Part shown: piece after piece, positions 1 to 7,315 of the stretch
How positions within the stretch are numbered: position 1 is the stretch's first letter
Layout of the letters: every line of letters starts with the position of its first letter
Assembly: GCF_000479005.1 (NCBI RefSeq)
Contig: NZ_AWXC01000043.1
Location: 60,880 to 124,879, forward strand
Direction of reading: 5' to 3'
DNA: 64,000 bases
DNA from: Prevotella sp. BV3P1
GTDB lineage: Bacteria; Bacteroidota; Bacteroidia; Bacteroidales; Bacteroidaceae
Program-made: the position numbers and the translations under genes
The notes under the pieces: model-generated
The model's database searches: none
Seen by the model: the letters and a program-made list of their open reading frames with translations, nothing else
What the model was told of the DNA's origin: nothing

Positions 1-68
1 TTTGGTGTTGAAAACTTGAGTTTTTCACTTCCAATCTGGACGTAATGTGCCGAAGCGTTCTCGTATAT

Positions 69-197
69 TCATTTTTCTTTGTTCTGGACTACAAATATAG
101 CAAAAGACAGGGAATCTTTCCCTGCCTGTACGTCAAACCATTTAAACATCACATTGATAATCAGATGAATATTTTGATAATTCTCGATTTGAAGCAT
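69..197 (-). CDS. possible 42-residue micro-ORF
   Basis: An open frame begins MLQIENYQNIHL and follows the 148-residue lipoprotein gene by about 65 nt. Its first seven codons lie in a block that is nearly identical to the start of another short frame at 816-938, behind the other lipoprotein gene. That duplication is the only support. No family is recognised. A terminator-like stem (108-124) falls inside the frame, which argues against translation. Confidence 0.15.
   Translation of the reverse strand: MLQIENYQNIHLIINVMFKWFDVQAGKDSLSFAIFVVQNKEK
101..124 (-). terminator. possible terminator of the lipoprotein cluster
   Basis: On the minus strand a perfect 7-bp stem (CAGGGAA/TTCCCTG, 3-nt loop) is followed by TCTTTTG. 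It lies 140 nt beyond the stop of the 264-710 gene. The stem is short and the T-run weak. The rest of 1-263 holds only the possible micro-ORF and a TATATTTG -7-like box at 92-99 reading off the left edge. Confidence 0.3.
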
Positions 198-263
198 TAC
201 CCGAAATTTGTTATATTTTAGAACTCTGTTATTCAAAGATATTCTGAATTTGTCGAATTCACG

Positions 264-710
264 TTAATTAGAATAGTCATCTATCTGAAATAATATCCAA
301 GAATGCTTATCTGTTTTGAATAAATATTTTATATATATTCCCGAATCATAGCCCTTTAAGATAACAGTATGCGTCATTGTATCAACCTTTAACATTATTT
401 TTTGCCCATCTATGATAGAATCGTTGAATTTTGTATATATCCAATCACTCTTGCTGATATGCAGAATCGAGTCTGTCTCTTCATAATCATAACCTTCATA
501 TATAATTTTCAACGGAAACAAAATGTGTTGCCGTTGAAAACATGAGTCTGAGGCGAACTTTTTGAAAAAATCATAAAAAGTTGTTTTTCCTGTCACATTT
601 TTTTTTAGTGATATCACAGCCCCATCCTTTAAAACTTGCTTTTTATTATTTGGTTGTGCACAGCTTATTAAACAGAGGAAAACAAATAGTATGTAAGTAA
701 ACTTATTCAT
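264..710 (-). CDS. small lipoprotein, unknown function
   Basis: This encodes 148 residues with a short hydrophobic leader ending in a lipobox-like LISC (Cys17), so it is probably exported and lipid-anchored. The mature part is hydrophilic, rich in Lys, Asp and Tyr, and has no motif I recognise. It lies downstream of another small lipoprotein gene on the same strand (980-1543), separated by 269 nt, and both genes are followed by the same ~20-nt block. The pair may be a duplicated accessory module. The base composition is AT-rich compared with the genes to the right. Function is unknown; a cell-envelope or immunity role is a guess from size and anchoring only. Confidence 0.6.
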   Translation of the reverse strand: MNKFTYILFVFLCLISCAQPNNKKQVLKDGAVISLKKNVTGKTTFYDFFKKFASDSCFQRQHILFPLKIIYEGYDYEETDSILHISKSDWIYTKFNDSIIDGQKIMLKVDTMTHTVILKGYDSGIYIKYLFKTDKHSWILFQIDDYSN

Positions 711-815
711 AATATATGATAACTACTCGTTGGCGGAATTTATTTAAGTTGATAAGTATGAGTAAAAAGTTGCACACGTCGTTGAGCTTTTAGTAACTTA
801 GTGCTACAAAATCTA

Positions 816-938
816 TTAGGTTATAAAATCATTGTTATGCACAACCTCATGGCAAAGTTCAAAAAAATACTTGAAATCTGCAAGCAATATGCTGGAAATC
901 AAGTCTACGGGAAGAGAAAAGTTCTCGGTTTGAAGCAT
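816..938 (-). CDS. possible 40-residue micro-ORF
   Basis: The frame begins MLQTENFSLPVDL and follows the 187-residue lipoprotein gene by about 40 nt. The first codons lie in the block duplicated at 181-198. An opposing 42-codon frame (849-977, plus strand, MAKFKKILEICKQY...) overlaps it, and I cannot decide whether either is translated. No family is recognised. Confidence 0.18.
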   Translation of the reverse strand: MLQTENFSLPVDLISSILLADFKYFFELCHEVVHNNDFIT

Positions 939-979
939 TATCTATGTCGTGATACTATATCTATTTTTCTACGATAAGA

Positions 980-1543
980 CTATTTCTCCATACTATTTTC
1001 AAACTGTTCTTTCAAGATATTATCAATTTTAGAGCTTCGTTTAAAAAACGGATATGTTTGGTAAAACATTTTTAAGTCCATGGTATCAGTATAGTTTTCC
1101 ATTATCCATGAAGATACAATATAGACCATCATATTGTAGTTAGCCTTATTTTGTTGTTCTGCAGGAAGTAAGCTTATTGCTTTTTGTATTCCTTTAATTT
1201 TGTGAGGATATTTGATTAGCATTTGGCTCAACCCATCAGCAAAAGTTTCATCGTACTGTTCATCGGTATGTGAAAAACAGTGTTTTACAACTAAAGCATA
1301 GTCCTGTTCTGTAGAAAATTTCTCTTGAAAAAAGTTTCCATCAATAATTCTTTTCACAAAAAGACTATCACCAAACTCTATTTTGTTTTTTTTTATTGTT
1401 TCCTTTTTCTGAATAGTATCTTTAATATTTTTCTTTTGTATTGATATGAGGTGAGAGTTAGAGTTGTTACTATTACAACCTGTAACACCCCCAAAAATTA
1501 ACAGAGTCATTAGAATTAGTAAATTTTTATTTTTCATTTTCAT
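980..1543 (-). CDS. lipoprotein of 187 residues, unknown function
   Basis: The protein starts MKMKNKNLLILMTLLIFGG and has a clear lipobox (VTGC, Cys23), so it should be exported and lipidated. The mature part is rich in Lys and Asn near the start and predicted largely helical; no domain is recognised. The start at 1543 has an unusually good Shine-Dalgarno for this phylum (GAGGAGG, about 8 nt upstream). It overlaps the end of a 35-codon ORF by 17 nt, which points to translational coupling. It appears to be the main gene of a short minus-strand operon starting near 1724. Confidence 0.62.
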   Translation of the reverse strand: MKMKNKNLLILMTLLIFGGVTGCNSNNSNSHLISIQKKNIKDTIQKKETIKKNKIEFGDSLFVKRIIDGNFFQEKFSTEQDYALVVKHCFSHTDEQYDETFADGLSQMLIKYPHKIKGIQKAISLLPAEQQNKANYNMMVYIVSSWIMENYTDTMDLKMFYQTYPFFKRSSKIDNILKEQFENSMEK

Positions 1544-1634
1544 GTTTTGTTCCTCCTCTTTTCGACTCTTTTTCTTCTGTATTCTGAGGTCTATGACCGG
1601 TGACTACAACTTCAGGTAACTCGTAGAATTTCAT
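1527..1634 (-). CDS. 35-residue peptide with a TonB-box-like motif
   Basis: The frame reads MKFYELPEVVVTGHRPQ and then a charged tail. Its ATG overlaps the stop of the preceding 17-codon frame (ATGA) and its end overlaps the lipoprotein start at 1543, so the three frames would be translationally coupled. The segment ELPEVVVTG resembles TonB boxes and also linkers seen in Bacteroidetes polymorphic toxins (family knowledge). Here it has neither a signal peptide nor a receptor. It could be a real micropeptide, a leader for coupling, or a gene remnant. Confidence 0.35.
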   Translation of the reverse strand: MKFYELPEVVVTGHRPQNTEEKESKRGGTKHENEK

Positions 1635-1684
1635 TTACTTTTCTTTGACTTAGCAATTATCTTATCTTCAATACTTTCGTTCAT
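1631..1684 (-). CDS. 17-codon leader ORF
   Basis: MNESIEDKIIAKSKKSK begins about 40 nt after a predicted transcription start and ends in ATGA, overlapping the next micro-ORF. A longer in-frame version starts upstream of the promoter and is unlikely. It may be a leader peptide; there is no homology evidence. Confidence 0.28.
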   Translation of the reverse strand: MNESIEDKIIAKSKKSK

Positions 1685-1699
1685 AATTACAAGATATTT

Positions 1700-1738
1700 T
1701 TGTCGCGAAAGAATACATTTTTCGCGACAACAAAGATA
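1700..1738 (-). promoter_or_regulatory. promoter -7 box with palindrome at the transcription start
   Basis: On the minus strand TATCTTTG (1731-1738) fits the Bacteroidetes -7 consensus; the -33 position has TTC rather than TTG. Directly downstream, 11-bp perfect arms TTGTCGCGAAA / TTTCGCGACAA (1700-1730) would overlap the start site or form the 5' end stem of the transcript. It could be an operator or an mRNA-stabilising hairpin. Confidence 0.4.
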
Positions 1739-1838
1739 CATATTGTATTTAATAATTTGAAAGAATCCAGGGAAAAACACATACCTGTTCAAAAATGGCA
1801 ATTCATCCAATTCGTTGTTAAAACAAACGCAAATGATT

Positions 1839-1880
1839 GTTTTTGCCAACAAACGACCTGTTTAGGTGAAAGAGTTGTGC
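1839..1880 (+). repeat. copy of a repeat arm also found at 19156-19197
   Basis: The block around CAACAAACGACC and GAAAGAG..GTGC matches the right arm of the palindromic element at 19107-19197; 1839-1858 and 19156-19175 agree at 19 of 20 positions. Its function is unknown. Confidence 0.4.
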
Positions 1881-1951
1881 CGATGAACGGTGTTCTTTCT
1901 GCTTTGTTTCCTAATAAATCTTAAATCAGTGGAACTTCCGCAACTTTTAAT

Positions 1952-1959
1952 TATATTTG
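1952..1959 (+). promoter_or_regulatory. -7 box upstream of lemA
   Basis: TATATTTG fits TAnnTTTG and lies 33 nt before the lemA ATG. No good TTG is visible 19-21 nt upstream, so it is only a half promoter. Confidence 0.35.
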
Positions 1960-1991
1960 TACATCCAACAAACAATCAAACAAATGGAACT

Positions 1992-2555
1992 ATGGTAACA
2001 GGAATTGTGATTTTGGTAGTCATCGTGCTACTGGTGCTGGGATGCATCGGCATCTATAACAACTTGGTGAGATTGCGCAACAATCGTGAGAATGCGTTCG
2101 CCAATATCGACGTACAACTAAAGCAGCGTGCCGACTTGATTCCTCAGTTGATTGGGGCCGTCAAAGGTTACGCCGAACACGAGAAGCAGGTGCTGCAGCG
2201 CATCACCGAGGCCCGCGCCATGGGCATGGGGGCTACGACCATCAACGAGAAGATGAAGGCCGACAACGCACTGACGCAAGCCTTGGCAGGTCTGCGCGTG
2301 TCTTTGGAGGCTTATCCCGAACTCAAGGCCAACCAGAACTTCATGCAGCTGCAGAACGAGATTGCCGACATCGAGAACAAGCTCTCTGCCGTGCGCCGTT
2401 ACTTCAACACGACGACGCGCGAGCTGAACAACGCCGTGCAGACATTCCCTTCCAACCTCTTTGCCAACATGTTTGGCTTTAAGCGCGAACCCATGTACGA
2501 GGTGGCTCCCGAACAGCGCGCTGAGATTGAAAAGGCACCAGAGGTGAAGTTTTAA
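1992..2555 (+). CDS. lemA: LemA family membrane protein
   Basis: This is a 187-residue LemA family protein. One N-terminal membrane helix (about residues 2-20, VTGIVILVVIVLLVLGCIGI) is followed by the family hallmark YNNLVRLRNN...AFANIDVQLKQRADLIPQL and a helical bundle ending in PMYEVAPEQR.EIEKAPEVKF. I chose the ATG at 1992 because translation from an upstream GTG would add 34 unrelated residues before the membrane helix. It is followed after 3 nt by an HtpX-like protease, an arrangement commonly seen for lemA, so the two probably form an operon acting at the cytoplasmic membrane. The molecular role of LemA is not well defined. Confidence 0.9.
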   Translation: MVTGIVILVVIVLLVLGCIGIYNNLVRLRNNRENAFANIDVQLKQRADLIPQLIGAVKGYAEHEKQVLQRITEARAMGMGATTINEKMKADNALTQALAGLRVSLEAYPELKANQNFMQLQNEIADIENKLSAVRRYFNTTTRELNNAVQTFPSNLFANMFGFKREPMYEVAPEQRAEIEKAPEVKF

Positions 2556-2558
2556 GGC

Positions 2559-3563
2559 ATGAAATACGTAGGCATCCAAACGCAGATACGCCGCAACAAC
2601 CTCATGAGCGGGTTGTTGCTGCTGGCGTTTCCCGTCATCATCCTGGCGATGATTTGGATTTTTCTGGCGCTGCTCAACTACTTAGGCGGAGGCTATTACG
2701 ACGCGAATGGCGAAATGGTACACACCCTCAACGTAGAGGAGGTGAACGCTTATTTCGTCCAGGCCATTCCCTGGGTCGTCATCGGGGTGGGCGTTTGGTT
2801 CGCCATCGCTTATTTCTCCAATGTGTTGATGATTCAGCATGCCACCGGCGCCCGTCCGCTCACGCGGCGCGAAAACCCGCGCATCTACAACATTGTGGAA
2901 AACCTTTGTATGACTTGCGGCATGGACATGCCCAAGATTAACGTGGTAGACGACGCGCAGTTGAACGCCTTCGCCAGTGGCATCAACGCCAAAACCTACA
3001 CTGTGACGCTCACCACGGGCATCATCAACCGTCTCAGCGACGAGGAGCTCTCCGGCGTGGTGGCTCACGAGCTTACCCACATTCGTAACAAGGACACGCG
3101 CCTGCTGGTGGTGAGCATTATCTTCGTGGGCATCGTGGCCACGGTGATGTCCATGGTGGTGCGCATGTTGTATCACGCGATGTGGTGGGGTGGCGGCTCG
3201 CGCAGAAGCAACGACGAGAAGGGTAACGGACTGTCGTTCCTGGTCATCCTCGTCGTGGGCTTGGTTTGTTGCGCCATCGCCTACTTCTTCACCATCGTCA
3301 CCCGCTTCGCCATCTCTCGCAAGCGCGAGTACATGGCAGACGCCGGTGGGGCGGAGCTGTGCGGCAATCCTATGGCCTTGGCCAGCGCCTTGCGCAAGTT
3401 GTCGCAAGACCCAGGACTGGATAACGTCAAACAACAAGACGTGGCCCAGCTCTTCATCGTGCAGCCGGATGAAATGTCATCGGGCCTGATGGGTTTTATG
3501 AACTCGCTCTTCTCCACGCATCCCGACACGAAGAAGCGCATCGCCATCCTCGAACAGTTCTGA
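2559..3563 (+). CDS. htpX: M48 family membrane metalloprotease, HtpX-like
   Basis: This 334-residue integral membrane zinc protease has the HELTH active-site motif at residues 170-174 and the third-ligand region REYMADAGG near 256-264. Two membrane segments lie around 18-42 and 70-92, and another pair around 183-206 and 225-250. The family performs quality control of membrane proteins, with the catalytic site facing the cytoplasm. It starts 3 nt after lemA stops, so the genes are co-transcribed. The long frames on the other strand and in other phases are shadows of its GC-rich codons. Whether it is true HtpX or a neighbouring M48B subgroup cannot be settled by eye. Confidence 0.87.
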   Translation: MKYVGIQTQIRRNNLMSGLLLLAFPVIILAMIWIFLALLNYLGGGYYDANGEMVHTLNVEEVNAYFVQAIPWVVIGVGVWFAIAYFSNVLMIQHATGARPLTRRENPRIYNIVENLCMTCGMDMPKINVVDDAQLNAFASGINAKTYTVTLTTGIINRLSDEELSGVVAHELTHIRNKDTRLLVVSIIFVGIVATVMSMVVRMLYHAMWWGGGSRRSNDEKGNGLSFLVILVVGLVCCAIAYFFTIVTRFAISRKREYMADAGGAELCGNPMALASALRKLSQDPGLDNVKQQDVAQLFIVQPDEMSSGLMGFMNSLFSTHPDTKKRIAILEQF

Positions 3564-3704
3564 TAACCTTTGGCGGATGGTTTGTCACTTCCACATGATT
3601 TTGTCAGGAGAGAACCATGATTGACACGATATTATACTTTTTTTGAGTGTCGAGTGTCAATTTGTGTCGAATTGTTCACTTCTGACATTAAATTGCTATC
3701 GTTC

Positions 3705-3737
3705 TTGGTGAAAATAAGATAAAATGTTGTAACTTTG
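3705..3737 (+). promoter_or_regulatory. promoter of the T9SS surface protein gene
   Basis: TTG at 3705-3707 and TAACTTTG at 3730-3737, with 22 nt between. Transcription would start near 3744 and leave a 137-nt leader with a short direct repeat (TTACCTAAA twice, around 3842-3867). The remaining part of 3564-3704 shows only GTGTCGA-type short repeats and no gene. Confidence 0.5.
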
Positions 3738-3880
3738 GCATCTCAAGTTCTTGACAGCTGAAGTGGAATACGACAGGACTATCTGTTTTTCTCACGTAAC
3801 ACCCCAACTCTTGGGATGTTTCAGGTGCATGAGCTTGAGAATTACCTAAAAAAAAGAATTTACCTAAATACAACAAGCTT

Positions 3881-6800
3881 ATGCGAAAATTATTACTTTT
3901 ATTCACGTTGTCGTTCTGCATCATAGCATCGGCCGACAACAGACAAAAGTTTGTCAGCAACACACTCAACAGTAGGTTGCAGGCATTATCCTTGCCGCTG
4001 TACAAACAGGCTCCAGTTACGAAACCAGTCGACCAAACGTCCATCGTTCCCAATGATGCGCAGCAGGTAACCTCTGTAGTATACAATGAAGACGGTTCGG
4101 TGAATGTTCCTTTTGTCTTTGCACCCACGAAGGAGGACTTTGCCAAGTTCAAGGTTGTGAATAACAATCAAGACAAATGTACTTGGAAATTCAATGCTAA
4201 GAAAAAGGCGCTGATGTATCGGTATTCCACCAAGGTGAATGCCGATGATTACGTTATCTTGCCGGCCATCAACATCGTAGAAACTAGTAAGGTTTATCAA
4301 TTCACCATCGATGCGGCTCCCAGTAATTATACGTATGGCGAGTCGTTTGAGATGTGTGTGGGTCGATCGCCAGATCCTAAAGACCTCAAGACAATCTACG
4401 CTTCGGGCATGCTTTACGGTGAGAAATATGATCAACACAAGGCTTACTTTCATGCCACAGAGCCAGGGTTGTATTATGTAGCGGTCAAGGCCACGTCGCC
4501 CCGTAATGGTTGGTGTCTCTACGTCAAGAACCTGGGTGTTGCGCAAACCGAAATCAGCGTTGCCGCACCAGACTATCCAACCCAAGTCAAGACCAAGGCA
4601 GCCGACCTTGGGAAAAATGAGGCTATCGTGACTTTCAAGATGCCCGTACAGACAGCGGGCGCAACGCCTCTGGCCGCAGACGTGTCGTTGACAGCCATGT
4701 TGAAGAGTTCGGCAGGCATGGTTATGGTGACTGGCCTTCCCGGTACCGAGCAACAGGCTGTCGTTCGAACTGTGCAAGGTCAGAACGAGCTTTCGCTGGT
4801 TGTCACGAATCCTGCCGGGCAAGGATTGCCCGTCAAGATGAAGCTGTACACCGGGAAGGACATCCCCGTCGTACCCGTGGTGTCTACCTCGGTGAGTGAC
4901 GACAACATGACCATGCACCTGTCATGGGAGAAAAACACGGTTGGCGTGAACGGCGGGTATGTAGATCCCAACAAGGTGTCCTACAAGCTGAAGAAATATA
5001 AAGAGGTGGCTGGTATGGGCACCTGGGAAGATACGCTCACGTTGGGCAATGTCACCACTTACGACTATACGCTTCGCGCAGGCGAGAAGATGCAGATGGC
5101 CAATTTGGGCATCACGGCATCCAGTAGTATGGGCGAGAATAAAGAAGTAGCGGTGGCCTCCGAGATGATTGGAACACCCTATGCTCTTCCCGTTGTGGAA
5201 TATCTGAGGAACCGTGAGATCAATAACAAGCCGGTTGCTCCTGAGGAAGTTGATGAGAACTCGAATGCTACTTGGGGATTCATGAATCCTGCCGAAGTGT
5301 TAGAAGGTGCAGCTAACGAGAGTGGATCAGCTATGGTTGGGTATATCACCCATACGGGAAAGAGTCTGGCAAAGCTCACATTCCCCAAATTCTCGATGGA
5401 AGGACAGTCGAAAGTAAATCTTGAGATGGAAGTGTATTTTCACGACTTGATGCCCCAAACGCAGGTCTATGTTTATATGCTCGGCTCTGAAGACATCCTC
5501 GTGGGTACCCTTGATGCCACCATGGGTAAGGGGTGGAAAAAAGTTTCTTTTGCCTTGCCTCCCGCTTGTGCCGGTAAAAAATGGGTAGGATGGTATATCA
5601 AAGCCAGTTATCCTGGCGTTGACGAAAATGAATATCTCCTGATAGACAAGTATCTTATACGTCCCGTAATTCCGAACGACCTGGCTGTTACCGTGCTTGA
5701 TGGCACAGAACGGACAACCGTGGGTAAGCAGATGAAGTACAAGGCCACGGTGGAGAACTTTGGCACGCAGACCACTCAGTTAAAAGAGGCCCGCTTCACG
5801 CTCTTGGCAGATGGTGTGCAAATTGCCTCTTCTGATGTTGTGAAATCAGATGCACCCGTCAATTTAGCTCCCAACCAGGCTGTCAGTTTTGAATACGAGT
5901 TTGAGGCAACTGCTGATTTGATAGGTAAAATACAAGTTAAGTTCGACATCGTTCACGATGATGCGGTACTCAGAAACAATACCTTGGATACCAAAGCCAC
6001 CATTCAGAAGGGTGACAACCCCGTAGTGACCGATCTCGCAGGGAAAAACGATGAGGCAGGTGATGGCATGACCTTGACATGGACCAGTGTGGGAAAACTT
6101 GTTGGACTGCAGGGATTTGAGAAAACTGTACCATTCTACTACGGTGCCAAGTTGGAAGAATTCAAGAATGTAGACATGGATAAGAAGCACACCTATATAT
6201 CAACGAGCTTCAAGCTTCCTCACCAAGGATATGCTAAGGCTTTCCAAGTGTTCAACTACGAACAAGCGCACGTCACGATAGAGAGCTACAAACCACATGG
6301 TGGAAAACAATGCCTCATTGCTTTCTGTCCCGACGATCAGACAACCAAGGCTGATGACTGGCTCATCTCTCCAGCTGTGAAGGGTGGCTCTACGGTGAAA
6401 TTCTGGATGAACATCCTCAATGAAAAATACTCGCCCGAAATCGTAGAGTTCTTGGTATCCAACAAGACCGACGATTCCGCAGATTTCACGCTTGTGGAAA
6501 CGATACAAAAATCCAATGTGGCCTGGCAGGAGTATTCGTTTAAGCTACCCGATGATGCCAAGTATTTTGCCATCCGCTATCACAGCTTCGACCAGATGGG
6601 TGTCATGATTGATGACATTGATTACATTCCTGCCAGTGGCGAACCAGTTGTCACCTATCGTGTTTACAAGAACGGTCAGCAGGTTGCTGCCGATTTGAAT
6701 GGTACGACCTTCCATGTTAACAAGGTGGCTGAAGGGGATTATCTCAACGTCACAGTATGTGTGGATGGGGTAGAATATGCTAAGTCGAATACCGTACATG

Positions 6801-7033
6801 TGGTGTCAACGGGCATTGATGCTGTGAACGGTGATGAGGAATGTCAGATTGTTGGTCTGCCAGGCGCATTGTCCATCAGCGCACCTGTCGACAAGAAGGT
6901 GAACGTGTGGACCATCGATGGAAGACTTGTTGTGTCGCTTCCAACTACGGGTGGAGTGCAGCACATATCCGTTCCAGGCGGAAGCTACATCGTAAGAATT
7001 GGTAACTGTGTACGAAAAGTAGTGGTTAGATAA
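3881..7033 (+). CDS. large secreted surface protein with choice-of-anchor J and T9SS tail
   Basis: The protein has 1050 residues. A signal peptide (MRKLLLLFTLSFCIIASADN) is followed by several beta-rich, fibronectin-like stretches. A choice-of-anchor J/MAM-like module lies at about 730-930 (signature DDWLISPAVKGGSTVKFWMN and the later MIDDIDYIP). A C-terminal tail of about 70 residues (VNVWTIDGRLVVSLP...GSYIVRIGNCVRKVVVR) has the form of a type A T9SS sorting domain. It should therefore be exported by Sec, then moved across the outer membrane by the Por/T9SS machinery and kept at the surface. No protease or glycosidase catalytic motif is evident, so adhesion or binding is an inference. It is a single-gene transcript closed by a strong hairpin at 7066-7136. 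Confidence 0.82.
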   Translation: MRKLLLLFTLSFCIIASADNRQKFVSNTLNSRLQALSLPLYKQAPVTKPVDQTSIVPNDAQQVTSVVYNEDGSVNVPFVFAPTKEDFAKFKVVNNNQDKCTWKFNAKKKALMYRYSTKVNADDYVILPAINIVETSKVYQFTIDAAPSNYTYGESFEMCVGRSPDPKDLKTIYASGMLYGEKYDQHKAYFHATEPGLYYVAVKATSPRNGWCLYVKNLGVAQTEISVAAPDYPTQVKTKAADLGKNEAIVTFKMPVQTAGATPLAADVSLTAMLKSSAGMVMVTGLPGTEQQAVVRTVQGQNELSLVVTNPAGQGLPVKMKLYTGKDIPVVPVVSTSVSDDNMTMHLSWEKNTVGVNGGYVDPNKVSYKLKKYKEVAGMGTWEDTLTLGNVTTYDYTLRAGEKMQMANLGITASSSMGENKEVAVASEMIGTPYALPVVEYLRNREINNKPVAPEEVDENSNATWGFMNPAEVLEGAANESGSAMVGYITHTGKSLAKLTFPKFSMEGQSKVNLEMEVYFHDLMPQTQVYVYMLGSEDILVGTLDATMGKGWKKVSFALPPACAGKKWVGWYIKASYPGVDENEYLLIDKYLIRPVIPNDLAVTVLDGTERTTVGKQMKYKATVENFGTQTTQLKEARFTLLADGVQIASSDVVKSDAPVNLAPNQAVSFEYEFEATADLIGKIQVKFDIVHDDAVLRNNTLDTKATIQKGDNPVVTDLAGKNDEAGDGMTLTWTSVGKLVGLQGFEKTVPFYYGAKLEEFKNVDMDKKHTYISTSFKLPHQGYAKAFQVFNYEQAHVTIESYKPHGGKQCLIAFCPDDQTTKADDWLISPAVKGGSTVKFWMNILNEKYSPEIVEFLVSNKTDDSADFTLVETIQKSNVAWQEYSFKLPDDAKYFAIRYHSFDQMGVMIDDIDYIPASGEPVVTYRVYKNGQQVAADLNGTTFHVNKVAEGDYLNVTVCVDGVEYAKSNTVHVVSTGIDAVNGDEECQIVGLPGALSISAPVDKKVNVWTIDGRLVVSLPTTGGVQHISVPGGSYIVRIGNCVRKVVVR

Positions 7034-7065
7034 CGTTTTCTCTCCAAAGTTTCTTGAGAAACAAC

Positions 7066-7136
7066 AGATGGACACGGATTGTTTTAGACGATACTTGTTT
7101 TTGCTTTTTTCGTCTGAATCATCTCCGTGTCCATCT
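7066..7136 (+). terminator. hairpin after the T9SS protein gene
   Basis: Perfect 13-bp outer arms (AGATGGACACGGA at 7066-7078 and its complement at 7124-7136) enclose a second 6-bp stem AGACGA/TCGTCT. There is no long T-run after it, so it may also stabilise the 3' end of the mRNA. The rest of the gap to 7315 holds no supported gene. Confidence 0.5.
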
Positions 7137-7315
7137 TCATATAGGGGCGTTACCAATCGTTGCTCAGCTCACCTTTTTTTATTTTTGGTTTTGTTCCTGA
7201 TGAGATATTTGCCGAAGGAGTGTCTTGTTGCAGTCTTACCATTTGTGCAAAATGAGCTATACGCCAAAACTTTACTTTAACTTGCAACCATTTATCAATC
7301 GATTTTCAAAGTAAA

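Noticed and set aside
849..977. 42-codon plus-strand frame MAKFKKILEICKQY...
   Set aside because: Overlaps an opposing short frame and has no promoter or homology; kept only as a remark.
2682..3437. 251-codon frame opposite htpX
   Set aside because: His/Asp/Ala-rich antisense artefact of a GC-rich gene.
3986..4918. 310-codon frame opposite the T9SS protein gene
   Set aside because: Low-information Arg/His-rich translation typical of antisense frames.
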